Origin: Paracyclopina nana
Taxonomy: Eukaryota; Arthropoda; Copepoda; Cyclopoida; Cyclopettidae
Assembly (NCBI GenBank): GCA_019096065.1
Contig: JAGUCH010000001.1
Coordinates: forward strand, 13,516,001 to 13,580,000
Direction of reading: 5' to 3'
Length of the DNA: 64,000 nucleotides
Shown: piece after piece, positions 24,801 to 34,619 of the stretch
Position numbering within the stretch: the first letter of the stretch is position 1
How the letters are laid out: each line of letters opens with the position of its first letter
Notes under the pieces: model-generated
Seen by the model: the letters and a program-made list of their open reading frames with translations, nothing else
What the model was told of the DNA's origin: nothing
Databases searched by the model: none
Program-made: the position numbers and the translations under genes

Positions 24801-27800
24801 GAGATGCTAAAACCTCTCTTTGTTGTCCTTGTTTTGGTGTCCCTAGCGCACACTTTTGGAGGAAGGCACATTTATTTGGCATTTTATGGCCTCAGCTGCC
24901 AATGAATGAATGTAGGAAAGGGCCGAAAAAAGGAAATCGAGCTTCAAGGATATTTTAGCCTTGGGGAAACTAAGAAGGATTTCACCAACTGCACTGACCG
25001 AACGGAGCACACAGAGAAAGATGCGGATTCATTTCCCCTGCGGCTTTTTTGCCAAAAGCCAAAGAATACAGTCAATACGTATCAATACTGAATGTGCCAC
25101 TGGTGAAAGTGTGAGGAGAGATGTAACTTGAAAATGAGGCCATTTGCCACTAGCCTTTGAGGCCGGAAGACATAAATCGAGCAATTTAACCGAGGTGGGT
25201 ACATCCGCAAAGCCTCACTGAGATTAACTGGAGATGTAACTAACTGGCAATGTTTTAAGGAATTTGTTACTACATAGCCTTCCTTCCATGCTCTTCCTCC
25301 AAGCTCCTAGCTATTTGCTGAATAGAGGAGAAAGGCTCAAAAAAGTTCTGCCAAAGAGTGAAGCTTTTTGTGGCTGGCTTCCTAGGAAAAAAGTTCACTT
25401 GGCAATGTTGGACGCAGCAGATTATCTGATTTTCAAGGAGAAAGCCATATTGATATTCCTGTCTTTTGATGCATAGCAATAGTAAACATTATTTTTCTTC
25501 AGGCTACGCAACGAAGACTTACTATTGGAATGAGTTCATTTTTTATATTTGAATCTCGCAGCTTCCCCAGATGGTTTAGTTGGCCAATCTTTTATGGCTG
25601 CCAACAAAACTTTCTAGCCATCATCGAAATCAAATTCCCATCAGCAGTGGAGTTGTTGAAATGGCCGATTCTGAGCACTCTATTGGATCAAATTATTAAA
25701 AGTGCTGCTCCTACCAAACAAACCATAAGGTTATTTTTAAGAAACTGAGTTGTCTCGTGATGTTGCTAGAATATTGATAAGCGCAGCAACTATAGGTGTA
25801 GTTTGCCCGATACTTCAATATAGCATGATACATCGGAATTCCTCCCAATTTATTCCTCTCTTCATTTTGTCTCGATCCTAGAGGAGAAAAAGGTCCAAAA
25901 CAAAAAGAAGATAGCTGGCACTTTTGTTAAGTAACCTCCATATAGCCGCTGCTAGTGATATGCCTTGTATGTTTTCTCATTAGCAAAGTTAGGGCCACCA
26001 TGATCGCACTCACAGCTATTCCCCATTGAACCTGTGGAAAGTTAGTATCTCTGACCCCCTAATGTAGCTGGCTGCCGCCTTTGAGGCCTTCAAAGCCCAG
26101 CTTTTTTGTGGCTGACTCAGAGAGCAAATTGTTTGTCAGTGACCACACAAGAAGAACTGTTACCAAATTAGAAGTTTTCCTAGGAGCTCCTTCTGCTGTT
26201 GCGCGCGCGATCTTTCAGCTGACGCGCGCGCCCGCACCGGGCTGTTTTGAGCTTCTAGTCTAGCTTTCTCCTTCTAAATTCAAGTGCTTCTTTTTCGCAA
26301 CATAATTTAGCTCCATATCTCTGGAATCTCTCGAGAGTGCAACACTTTGGAGCCCATAAGGATTCAAATTCCTGTTGGTGTTTTCAGTACCATATAGAAT
26401 GGAACCAACTGCTATTGCACTAAAGCTCTAGATCAATTGCCACTGCAGCAGTATATCTTTTTCACTAGAAGAAGAAGAACTCTTTATCTTGCGTAACAAA
26501 AGACTTCAACAGCTCTAGCAGCCTTCTAAATGCCATAAATATCCTCTCAAGCATCTATTTACCTCAGTCTGAAAGATTTTTCATGGGTTGGCCGAAAAGG
26601 CTTTTGTCGACGAGGGATTGTTGACATGTTTTGATAGGATCTTTGAAATGCTACCCAAGAGAGAGATAGCTATCTACACGGCTGGTCCTAAGTTTCTTGG
26701 CAACGGCCTCAACAAAAGAAGCTCGATTGTTTGGTAGTGGAATTCCACATACCCTTAAAAGTCAAGATGATATTCATAGCAAATTGCAGCCAGGTGAGAC
26801 TTGAAAAAAGATGATGAAATTGGAGGAGATTGGATGGTGGATTCACAAATTGATTTCGCCTTTTCAAGCCGTTCATATTTCGCTGGGTTCAATTTGAATG
26901 CGTCGAAGATCTATCACGCGACATGAATTGAATTTTTCTCTGAATTGCTACAGAAGGTCCCTTGACATAACTATGAAGCATTAGCAAAGGCCGCTCTACT
27001 TTTTAGATGATATCGAGCCTTGCGCCCACCTTGTGTCATCATATTCTCCATTCTTCTTCGCCTTTGCCCCTGAAAGACAATTGCACATAGTAGGTCTGCT
27101 ACGAATTAAGGTGATGAAAAGATGGAGGGAGAGTGGTTAATTCTGTGATTCGTGAAAGTTAGCAGAAACTTGTCAAAAACAATCTTTAGGCGGCGGGAGG
27201 AGTGAAAAGTATTGGAATAGAAGCTGGAGGTCCACACATCTGATTAGAAGCCAGGACTTAATTAGATTCAGCTCCGGGATGAATGAGAAAAAAGTGCACT
27301 GGGCAAAATTAATTGACTTTTTCCCGAATTTAATGGGATCCTCCACTTCCCCTTTCAGGCATAATGATCTTCCATGGAATATTCGCAAATTTGTCCACAA
27401 CAAGCTGAACACTGTGAATTTCACGAGTAATCTCAAAACTGAAAATCCATGGGGAACTTCGCAGTGGTCCCATACCGACCTTGGTCGATTATCTCATGGC
27501 CAAGTGGGAGGTCAAGTAAGTCCATTTTGCTGCAATTTATTATGGCTCTCCCTATTACTGCTGCTTTTCCCTCATATTTTGTAGCTTTGGGTAGCTTACG
27601 CTCCATGTGGTTCTCAACATAAAGATGCCGTCCAAGTCACTTTAGAACAAATTGACCTCATCAAGAGATTCATCAATCAATACCCTAGTCACTTGAGATT
27701 TGTCAACGACTCAACAGGTAAATAAAAAAGCTTTTACGGCACGTCAGCCAACCCAACGTTTATTAATTCTGCAGCTCTGGTTGAAGCTCATGCAGATGGC

Positions 27801-30800
27801 AAAATTGCAAGTATGATAAGCGTCGAATCTGGACATTCCATTGGCACCAGTTTGGCTGTTCTCCGAATGTTTCATCGTCTGGGTGCAATTTCGCTTACCC
27901 TGACACACAACTGTAATACACCGTGGTAAGTTAGATATCATGATCCAAAATTGCATTTTAGACCATCCTTGATTTTGGCCACTAAAGTGAGCAGTTTGTA
28001 CTGAGCTGAATCCACTCAAGAGGGAAAGTCTGGATAAAGTAGCGCAAAACTGATCAGTCTACAGCGATTTTGCAGCAGTAAACTGGCTGTGTCAAAATAA
28101 ATCTGCGAAGCTTTCCCTGAAAATCTGGGTTATTCTCGGATTTCCCTCTTCCGAGTGAATTTTATCTGCTCTGCTTTGTTAGCCAGCTCCCTTTTTCGGC
28201 TCCATTTTGTCTGCCGAGAATGATTTGTAACCACAGTGGACAGATAGTGGAAATTGCGCGCGCGCACAGGAGCAACAAATTACCCCTTGGGATCCAGGGT
28301 GTCCAAGATCCATAAATCATGAGAAAGGCCAACTGATTGAGCTCGGATGATAGGCAGAGAAATTTCGCGTTATTTCTTAGCCCAATAGAGCACAGCCAGG
28401 CTTTGAAAAAGCTGCCTCAGGTGGGCCAGTTTTACTGAGAGGGGAGACACTTAGGAAAAGTTAGCTGGGGCCAGCACAGTGTAAAAGGCTTTATTGACTC
28501 GGTTATCCGCATGAATTATTGAACTACCAACAACTGCCTTCTTAACCATAAATGTGTCAGGGTTATCGTATAACAGGCTTCGAGGAGGTTTCTTGGGTAT
28601 ATAAAAGGCAGCTTGATAGCTCCATATTTTTTAAGCATTTTTATATACTGTAATACGATTTCCTCGTGTTATAATTCAGTTTACCGATCTGACTCAGCTC
28701 TTTTATATCACAGTTTTTTCTAAGCAATTTGGGGGATATTAAATACTTAACGGCCCTGGAATCAAATTTGAGGGATTTTAAGTAGTTTAATGCCCCTCAT
28801 ATTCCATGGAACTAATCAACATTCCAAAGAAGTTAGAAAAAAGAAAGAATCATCCAAGATTTGAACCTCAGCCACCTCTTGCCACTAAGCTATGGAGACA
28901 CCATGAAAAATGCATGCTATGTATAGGACTTAAACATAATTTAAGTCAGATAAAGAAACCAAAAAAATTGCGGAATGACTGGGGTTTGAACCCTAGACTG
29001 CAGAATCAAGAGCCAAGCGCTCTAACCACTATGCCATATGTGCAATTCACAAGAAATGCAATTTAAAAGTCTATTTTATTGCTCTCAAACCACTGGATGC
29101 TAGCTGATGAGAGCCAGTGAAACATAGCATAAAAACCGAGCAGCATTTTCTAGGGCACGGGGCAGCCCGATAACTTCATTAAAACACTCGAAAATCGTAT
29201 CACAGTATATAAAATTGTATATTTCGAGCTGGGGCACGTAAAATTGGGTCATTAAATAGCTGACCTCGGATTTTAAAATGGAAAAACACTCGTACAATTA
29301 CAGCCCTCGCAGGCTCGGGCTAGTAAAGCTGTACTCGAGTTTTCCCATTTTTAAATCCTTGCTCAGCTATTTAATGACCCTACTTTACGTGCCCCAGCTC
29401 GAAATAAATAACTATAAAGTGCACCACGCCGATTCCTTTTGATAATCATAAATGCAGGCCCAAATGTTTCCCAAATCCATTCTTTTATTAAGGCTTTGGC
29501 TAATCTTGGTCGATTTAACGTGGTTCAACTCTCATCAACTGTTGTGACCGAGCCTTATTATCCAGATTGTTTTTATTCTCCTTCTTTGATGTCACTGTTA
29601 GCATTTGTAGAAACTAGCCAAAACGAAACAAAAGAAAGTGGTAACTTTTTCCAATTTATCGCGAATGACGACGCAAGCATTACTTTTTTATGGTCATAGT
29701 TTCAAACGGGGGGCTCACATTTCTGCATTTAAAGTAACTTTTCCAGTTTCAGAAATCCTAGTCCATTAAGCTTGTAGCTTTTGTTGCAAACACAAATGCC
29801 CACGGCGCTTCGGCGAACGTAGATGGGTCAGCTTTCTAAAGTAAGGTTGCGGCGGGTGACGTATGAAAATGTGATGCAGCTTGAAAAGATGCCCATCTTC
29901 AACCAGCTTCGGACTCCTTTGATGTAATACTCCCTCGGCCTTCTTCTTCTTGCAAGTGGGCCTTTGAAGGCCAGGTTCTTGTTGGTAGTGATGATGAAGG
30001 CCAAACGGCAAATGTTGGTGATCCCCTCTTCCACGGCTGGCTCCACACTTCTTGCGGGAAATGGAGATAGGGGGAAATTTGTCTCCGCTGTCCGTGCATT
30101 CTTGCTCCAAGTAATGCTAAAATTCTTATTTTTTGCAGGGCTGATTGCTCAAATGTAGACAAAGCTGGTGGAAAGCCCGAGCACAACGGATTATCCAGCT
30201 TTGGAAAGGTAAACAAAAAAGCGCGGCATCTCTGCTGCTTCTTGCGAAGTTTTAAAAAAATCACAATTTTTCTTTGCCCAGACTGTGATAAAGGAGCTGA
30301 ATCGGCTGGGCATGATCATCGATTTGTCTCACAGCTCGCACAAAACTGCTCTGGATGCCATTCAAGCCAGTGAAGCACCTGTGATATTTTCTCATTCGTC
30401 AGCGTTTGCTCTGTGCAACAGTACCCGAAATGTACAAGATGATGTGCTCAAACTTGTGGTGAGTCAATTACTATTACACTCCTGGTGTATCCACTCTCCT
30501 TTTTGAGAGCCCTCATGTGCTGCTGCAGTAGCTCTTGAGATTTTTCAGCAGCCATATAGGGATACACGTGGCAGTATATACTTTTGATGATGGCAAAAGC
30601 CACTGCTGAAGTAAGATCAAACTAGCTGAGCTTGCAATATTGGTGAATAATTTAAGGTCTCCCATAGTTATACTATAAAACGAATCTGCTGGTTCAGTAG
30701 CATCTTTGCAGCTCATGCATTATCAAAGATTCTTCTTCGTCTTTCCCTTTGACTTCTGAGTTTGCTTGCCAACATTTCTGCAATTTCAATTAATGTTTGT

Positions 30801-33800
30801 AGAGGAGAGGAGCCCAGTGTAGTAATTGGATTAATCCAACATGCCAGCTCAGCACATGGTTATTACGCCCCAAAAGGCTACTTGTGCTCTCATCTCGAAA
30901 GTAGCCAAAGAATGCCCAAGTTTAAAGCTGCCATCATTTGTATATTTCAGGCCAAAAAGAATGGAATGGTGATGGTGAACTTCTTCTCCTACTTTCTTAC
31001 TTGTTCCAACACCTCAACTGTCAACGATGTCGTCGGTAATTACATTAGGGCTTGATGAAAGCCGGATGGTGTAATCAAAGGGTATATCTATCAATCTCAG
31101 TGCGGTGGATACACCAGCACCGCAAAACAAATTACTTAACAAGACGCCTCAGCCAAAGTGCCAACTTCTGTCGGAAGCTAAGCAGTAGTAGACTACCACA
31201 GTTGCGGCTCCACCAGCTCTTGGACATGAAACACTGGCATAGCATGAGCCCACTTATTTGCCACCTGATCATGCAATGCTCGTTATTGAAGCGCATTGCG
31301 CATTTATCTGGCATAGCTCTTGATTTGCCCTCCATCTCAACTTATTACTTGATTCTTGTGGGCTTTTCTCATGTTGCTAGCCTTGGGATAGCTGCTCGGA
31401 AATCCAAATTGTTTAGGCCTGGTGTAGGCTTACTCAAATAATGGGTGGCAATTTAACCTATGTGCCATTTTCTGGCGTTTTGCTAAATCGGCTGGCGTTA
31501 GTCAACTCACGCTCGCGTATAGCGTTAAATCGAGGACCAAGCCAACATATTTGTTTGCGCGAAAACTGCATTGGTTGGTAGTGAAATGTCTCATTTCATA
31601 ACTTGAAATGGCATTGCAGCTGTATTTTTGGCCCACTAGCCCATGCTTGAAGAAAGAAGGGCAAAATTAAACTTGCTTTCTCTTTTTTCAAGATCCAATT
31701 AAAAGTGCATCACTTCCTCTTGCCCAAGTGTAATGCACTTTAAAGAGAGCCAGCTACTTTTTATCTTAGCAATTTTTTGAGCCAAAAGTGGCACGAGGAT
31801 GGAGAGAGAGAGTCCATGGGACTTTTTTTAGAAAAGGGACTCATAAGAATGAATGACACTCCATCAGGGCTTGGAGAAGCTGCCAAAAAAAGGAACCCTA
31901 CATGCACCATAGAGATGGATTTATTTTGTGCATTTTACTTAATACTCTCTCCTTCTTCTATGCTACTGATATTGTATGGCCATAAACAAAAGCCTGATGC
32001 CTCCATTTCTTCTACTAGATTAATGCAGCAGTGAATGATGCACTATAGGCAACTAAAACAAATATTATTGCCGTCCATGGAACTTTTTTGTCTTGCTTTG
32101 CCTCTCCGCGGAGCCCAAATAGTGCCATTAACTTTTAGTTTTCCTGCTTCAAAGAGAGCCATTTAATTGGGAAAGCCTCCTTTAGATAAGGCCCCGTACT
32201 TCTTCACTTGTGTGTGAATGCGAGAAGGAATTTAAAAGAAGCGAGGATCCAGATGTTTCCCTCGAAAACTTTGTATCAAGCTACTACATCATCCCAATAT
32301 TGGTTGGCTTTTCTGAATACTAATAATATTTCCTCGTCCAAAGTTTTTGCTCTGCACCGTGAGGCCGCCACTGCATTTTCACTGCATTTCTTCATGTTTT
32401 GGAGGAGTTTGTGCACCTGTCCATATCTAGCAACAGCAAAAAGGAGGTGGTAGTACTAGCTGAAGAAATTGTTGTTTTGTTTCCCTTTTGTGCAGTAGCA
32501 GAAATGCATCAGCTGGAGCCAAACTTAGTGGTGCAAAACTTTTTGCAAAGTAAGCCCCTGAAATGGCCATCGAGGCCCGCTCTGTGTAGCTTCTTTTGAT
32601 CTTGTACAATATCCTGACCCCGCTCACTTAATTGGAAAACCCTTTGATCTCTCTCGGTCGTTTTCCTTTAAGATGCCCCAGCTGCAATGAAAGTTTCTGC
32701 GGCTACACTGATACAAATTAGCCATAAAAGCAAACCTGGCCAAGAAGTAAAAAAAGCTGATTGCCACTGCTACTGGGTTAGGCAGGCCAACGTTTGTTGT
32801 TGTCATCATAAGCTGAATTTGTTTACGTCTCTGCTGCCAGACGCCTTTGGCAAATGATCGTCAAACCCCATGGGAAAAAGCCATTAGTGCAAAAAGAGGG
32901 GATTTTTACCTCGTTTGCTACTCCCCACGAAACTTCTTGCCTCATAATAGGCATATTACATTTGTACGATATGACGTGCACAGTACAACGTTGAGTTTCC
33001 ATCCAAAGTTGCGAGGACATCAGTGGATGATGATGAACATCATCATCATCAACTTTGGTGATCCTGGTGGGCAACCTTTAATCATCGCCACCTCTTTTGG
33101 TGGCTCGCAAAACTTGTCAAGTGGAACTACTGCACTGTGCATATTACTAACTTGCCCGGAGAGTAAACCAACATGTGCAAAGTTGCTCCTTCCGAATTAT
33201 TATATTCCGAATGGAAGGGATCAAAGGTTGTCTGCAAAGAAGAAAGTTTTCATAAATCAATTTGGGAATTTGGGACGACGCTGGAAATTCTGCAGGTTCA
33301 CCAAAGTTGCTGCCGAATGCTCCTTCTTCCTAGATATTGCCCAACCAGAACAAAGTTTGTGCCTCCAAAAGCCATATTTACACAATTCAGAGCCCTGCTA
33401 CTGCCATATACTATAACTATATGCTACCACATGGACTTACTAGCTGGCGGAGTAGGATAAACCAATCATAAAAAATGAGCCCACAGCCGAAAAACGAGAA
33501 GAAGCTAAGCTGGTGCATGTGTGTATATAAACAGCTGCTAATGGGCAAAGTTCGCCCATATATTAAAACGGATGCGAACTCGGCCTGGCTTTTTTTGCTG
33601 CTGCTGGCAATATTGCATTCTTTGCCATTCAGAGGCTGTGGTGGAGTTGTACTGAAAATTGCAGATTTGGCCGCAAAACTGCTGCTGTTACGAATTGGCA
33701 GCCCTCCAACAACGAGCCTTCAATCAAGAGTCAGCCTAATTTTTTTTTTGCAGCCCATCTGAACCACATCCGGACGGTGGCCGGAGTAGACCACGTGGGT

Positions 33801-34470
33801 ATTGGTGCCAGTTACGATGGGATCAATGCGTAAGCTCTGTTTGTCGTCATTTTTTTGCTCTCCCCCTTTTTGATGATGGACGTTATTTTATAGAACTCCC
33901 AGAGGATTGGAAGATGTGTCACAATATCCAGAATTATTTGCTACTTTGTTGGCCAGTGGGATGTGGACCATTGACGACCTCAAGAAATTGGCTGGACTCA
34001 ATTTCCTGCGAGTTTTCAGAGAAGTGGAAAGGGTAAATTCATCCCGCTTTTTTTCCTGTTAGCTACTATATCTCATTGTAGCCAATTTGATCTTCATCCA
34101 CAACCTCTTAAGAATTAATTAAGCCCCTTTAAATTGCAGGAAAGCCTGATAATTAACAATATTGATAATTTTTCCTGTGTAGAAATTCCCATTTTCGAAA
34201 AAAACGTTCTGGCATGTTTTGAACTGCACGCTTTTTTCTTCTATTTTCTCTCTCAAAGTTGCCAATTACGGAGGTTGTGGGACGCGAGCTCAATGTTCCA
34301 TCCTCCATTTGGATTATTTCATCGTTTGCAGGTGTCCTCGACCTTTTCAGGTGTCCCAGATTTTGAGGCCCTCCCAGGAACCGAATGAGGACCACATTGA
34401 TGCCAACAGCATCCAGGACCACGTGAGCTGTCGATCCGTGGCCAAACGAGATGCTGGCACTCCATGCTGA
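15..34470 (+). CDS. Type II membrane dipeptidase-like protein, 13 exons, polyQ N-terminus, likely pseudoenzyme
   Basis: The gene model joins exons 15-867, 6601-6953, 17614-17869, 23693-23864, 27359-27515, 27585-27717, 27775-27925, 30139-30208, 30282-30458, 30951-31035, 33754-33829, 33894-34032 and 34351-34470. All have GT-AG borders, the phases join without a break, and the total is 2742 nt (913 aa plus stop). Residues 1-490 are disordered and rich in Q, S and P. Residues ~496-516 are a membrane helix after a basic stretch (VRFRRQH). Residues ~527-900 are a membrane-dipeptidase (peptidase M19, amidohydrolase superfamily) domain. Zinc ligands by homology to renal dipeptidase are H546 and D548 (DGHND), E659 (VESGH), H732 (DLSH) and H753 (FSHSS). 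H686 (THNCNTPW) and R764 (TRNV) are also kept. The strand-8 Asp of the family motif GGDFDG is Ser822 (GASYDG). Family members cleave dipeptides or leukotriene D4 at the cell surface. No C-terminal GPI signal is visible. The frame is open to the left edge, so the true start may lie further upstream. Confidence 0.9.
868..6600 (+). other. Intron 1 of the dipeptidase-like gene (5.7 kb)
   Basis: AT-rich sequence between phase-1 splice sites. Open stretches inside it, such as 3731-4069 and 5366-5737, have no recognisable family, no splice support and intron-like composition, so I do not call them genes. No transposon ends were recognised here. Confidence 0.7.
6601..6953 (+). CDS. Dipeptidase-like gene, exon 2: disordered, Cys- and Ser/Arg-containing
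   Basis: The exon follows a strong polypyrimidine tract ending TTTCAG at 6600 and ends at GTAAGT (6954). It encodes 117 residues with no recognised fold. Visible features are an RSRRGSSR patch, a potential phosphorylation cluster, and a short Cys cluster PCDCCQ that could be palmitoylated or bind metal. Composition and codon use match the other exons and differ from the AT-rich introns. It ends in phase 0 and joins the phase-0 exon at 17614. Confidence 0.75.
6954..17613 (+). other. Intron 2 of the dipeptidase-like gene (10.7 kb)
   Basis: The longest intron. It contains the 386-bp foldback element at 8723-9108 and a (TTC)n pyrimidine run near 16645-16666. No coding exon or RNA gene could be supported elsewhere in it. 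Confidence 0.7.
8723..9108. mobile_element. 386-bp foldback element, diverged
   Basis: Left arm from TAGCTTGTTCTCATAAA and right arm ending TTTATGAGAACAAGCTA are inverted copies. Pairing continues through AAGGCACTTT, CCGATTGGAACCAAA and ATTCATCCG for about 165 bases per arm with substitutions and gaps, around a ~40-base centre. No clear target duplication is seen. It is an older element than the two MITE families above. Confidence 0.7.
17614..17869 (+). CDS. Dipeptidase-like gene, exon 3: second polyQ tract and juxtamembrane region
   Basis: The acceptor is TTGCAG at 17613 and the donor is GTAAGC at 17870. The exon encodes 85 residues plus one base. It includes [10 protein letters not shown], a second Q run (ten Q), and a basic segment RKKFFHAKF close to the membrane. 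The shared G completes a Gly codon with the first two bases of the transmembrane exon at 23693. The Q run is coded by mixed CAA and CAG rather than a pure repeat, so it is probably a stable protein feature rather than an expanding microsatellite. Confidence 0.75.
18717..18869 (+). mobile_element. 153-bp TIR element, copy A
   Basis: Ends AGCCCGGTTCCAACA and TGTTGGAACCGGGCT form perfect 15-base terminal inverted repeats; further inward the arms pair imperfectly. ATT flanks both sides (18714-18716 and 18870-18872). It is non-coding, with a conserved core containing GCTAGCTCGCGCGCTCAGC. It lies in intron 3 of the dipeptidase-like gene. Confidence 0.8.
22888..23000. repeat. Long imperfect hairpin
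   Basis: The left arm 22888-22935 (starts CAACAT, contains AAAGCAAAGCAG, ends GCGAAAT) pairs with the right arm 22955-23000 around a 19-base loop. The arms are ~47 bases with several mismatches. It could be a decayed MITE core or a transcribed hairpin within intron 3. Confidence 0.6.
23693..23864 (+). CDS. Dipeptidase-like gene, exon 4: signal anchor and start of catalytic domain
   Basis: The exon starts after TTTCAATTTCAG and ends at GTGAGA (23865). It reads VRFRRQH, then a ~21-residue hydrophobic helix (residues 496-516), a short Ser/Pro linker, and then the opening helix of the dipeptidase domain ending in APLIDG. The next exon continues HNDLPW, the first zinc-binding motif. Basic residues before the helix and an acidic residue after it predict an N-in, C-out type II topology by the positive-inside rule. 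Characterised mammalian enzymes instead have a cleaved signal peptide and a GPI anchor. Confidence 0.85.
23916..24060 (+). mobile_element. 145-bp palindromic MITE, copy 1
   Basis: Two 67-base arms starting GGCTCATTATCTTCCGCG pair around an 11-base loop (GAGGTTGCGAT). AGA flanks both ends (23913-23915 and 24061-24063), a 3-bp target duplication. It has no coding capacity. It sits 51 bp into intron 4 of the dipeptidase-like gene. A 3-bp duplication with GG-starting ends suggests PIF/Harbinger-like mobilisation, but AGA does not fit that group's usual TWA target. Confidence 0.85.
24266..24290. repeat. (GGCA)n microsatellite
   Basis: About five tandem GGCA units ending GGCAAGCAG, in intron 4 of the dipeptidase-like gene. 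It is a simple repeat with no other signal. Confidence 0.8.
27359..27925 (+). CDS. Dipeptidase-like gene, exons 5-7: first zinc motif to THNCNTPW
   Basis: Three exons (27359-27515, 27585-27717, 27775-27925) are separated by short introns of 69 and 57 bp. They encode HNDLPW (zinc ligands H546 and D548), [26 protein letters not shown], the bridging glutamate E659 in [11 protein letters not shown], and [11 protein letters not shown]. All of these line up with the known renal dipeptidase order and spacing. These small introns contrast with multi-kilobase introns on both sides. Confidence 0.9.
28845..29043 (-). repeat. Tandem tRNA-like fossils (possible SINE head)
   Basis: On the minus strand, 29043-28973 contains TGGCATAGTGG (A-box-like) and GGTTCAAACCC (B-box-like) with tRNA spacing. 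A second unit at 28903-28845 has TAGCTTAGTGGC and GGTTCAAATCT. Acceptor and anticodon stems do not pair, so neither is a working tRNA gene. They look like tRNA-derived pol III promoters of a SINE or decayed tRNA copies. Confidence 0.5.
29221..29405. mobile_element. ~185-bp foldback element
   Basis: Arms ATTTCGAGCTGGGGCACGTA and its inverted partner ending at 29405 pair over ~85 bases with a few mismatches (GGTCATTAAATAGCTGA is shared). The centre is short. A weaker, diverged copy of part of the arm (GGCACGGGGCAG...CATTAA) lies just upstream at about 29155-29185. No target duplication was resolved. Confidence 0.65.
30139..30458 (+). CDS. Dipeptidase-like gene, exons 8-9: zinc histidines H732 and H753
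   Basis: The exons are 30139-30208 and 30282-30458. They encode ADCSN...HNGLSSFGK, then [14 protein letters not shown] (zinc ligand H732), [10 protein letters not shown] (zinc ligand H753) and [12 protein letters not shown], which contains the conserved substrate-side Arg. Donors are GTAAAC and GTGAGT. This is the best-conserved part of the protein, and the metal site looks intact here. Confidence 0.9.
30951..31035 (+). CDS. Dipeptidase-like gene, exon 10
   Basis: The acceptor is TATATTTCAG at 30950 and the donor is GTAATT at 31036. The exon encodes [20 protein letters not shown] and STVNDVV, matching the family's GGIVMVNFY..F.TCSN strand. It ends in phase 1 and joins 33754 across a 2.7-kb intron. 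Confidence 0.85.
31036..33753 (+). other. Intron 10 of the dipeptidase-like gene (2.7 kb)
   Basis: It ends in a T-rich tract and TTTGCAG. A 189-codon open stretch at 32847-33416 has no recognisable motif, intron-like composition and simple ATG/ATC repeats inside it, so it is not annotated as a gene. A short (ATC/GAT)n run lies near 33027-33051. Confidence 0.7.
33754..34032 (+). CDS. Dipeptidase-like gene, exons 11-12: catalytic Asp replaced by Ser
   Basis: The exons are 33754-33829 and 33894-34032. They encode [22 protein letters not shown] and then [19 protein letters not shown] and [12 protein letters not shown]. The alignment to renal dipeptidase is unambiguous (AVGFGGDFDG then GLEDVSKYPDL). 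It places Ser822 (codon AGT) at the strand-8 Asp that shuttles protons in active enzymes. The second Asp of the motif and the Gly are kept. Borders are TTTGCAG/GTAAGC and TTATAG/GTAAAT. Confidence 0.88.
34351..34470 (+). CDS. Dipeptidase-like gene, last exon (preferred acceptor)
   Basis: Using the acceptor TTTTCAG at 34350 gives [17 protein letters not shown]...DHVSCRS and a stop at 34468-34470. This matches the family's C-terminal EEEP...SCR segment, including the conserved Cys. A second acceptor 19 bases upstream (TTTGCAG at 34331) would shift the frame, lose the Cys and stop at 34388. No hydrophobic GPI-attachment tail follows, in keeping with the N-terminal anchor. Confidence 0.8.
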   Translation: MSQILRPSQEPNEDHIDANSIQDHVSCRSVAKRDAGTPC

Positions 34471-34619
34471 CTGAAACACACAGCTCATCATTCAATTTGC
34501 TGCCAAAAAATCACACAAACTACTATATACTGTATGTCACTCACTGCCGGCTCAATTGATCGTCGCATCAAACATTAAGTCATTGTTCAAGCAATATGAA
34601 ACTGCCTGTTTGCAACCGT

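Larger units (their letters stand above)
23865..27358 (+). other. Intron 4 of the dipeptidase-like gene (3.5 kb)
   Basis: It begins at GTGAGA. It holds the 145-bp palindromic MITE only 51 bp inside the 5' end, and a (GGCA)n microsatellite at about 24266-24290. The rest shows nothing I can assign. Confidence 0.7.
27926..30138 (+). other. Intron 7 of the dipeptidase-like gene (2.2 kb)
   Basis: It contains a tandem pair of tRNA-like fossils on the minus strand (28845-29043), a foldback element (29221-29405), and a GC-richer stretch at about 29766-30110 that is open on the minus strand (see findings). No member of a known gene family was recognised. Confidence 0.65.

Noticed and set aside
28973..29043. 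A functional tRNA gene on the minus strand
   Set aside because: A and B boxes are present, but acceptor and anticodon stems do not pair, so it is kept only as a tRNA-like repeat.
32847..33416. 189-codon open stretch on the plus strand
   Set aside because: No motif, codon use like the intron around it, simple repeats inside, and it lies within a spliced-out intron of a well-supported gene.
34332..34350. Upstream acceptor as the main start of the last dipeptidase exon
   Set aside because: It shifts out of the frame that retains the family's conserved C-terminal Cys segment; kept only as a possible alternative.
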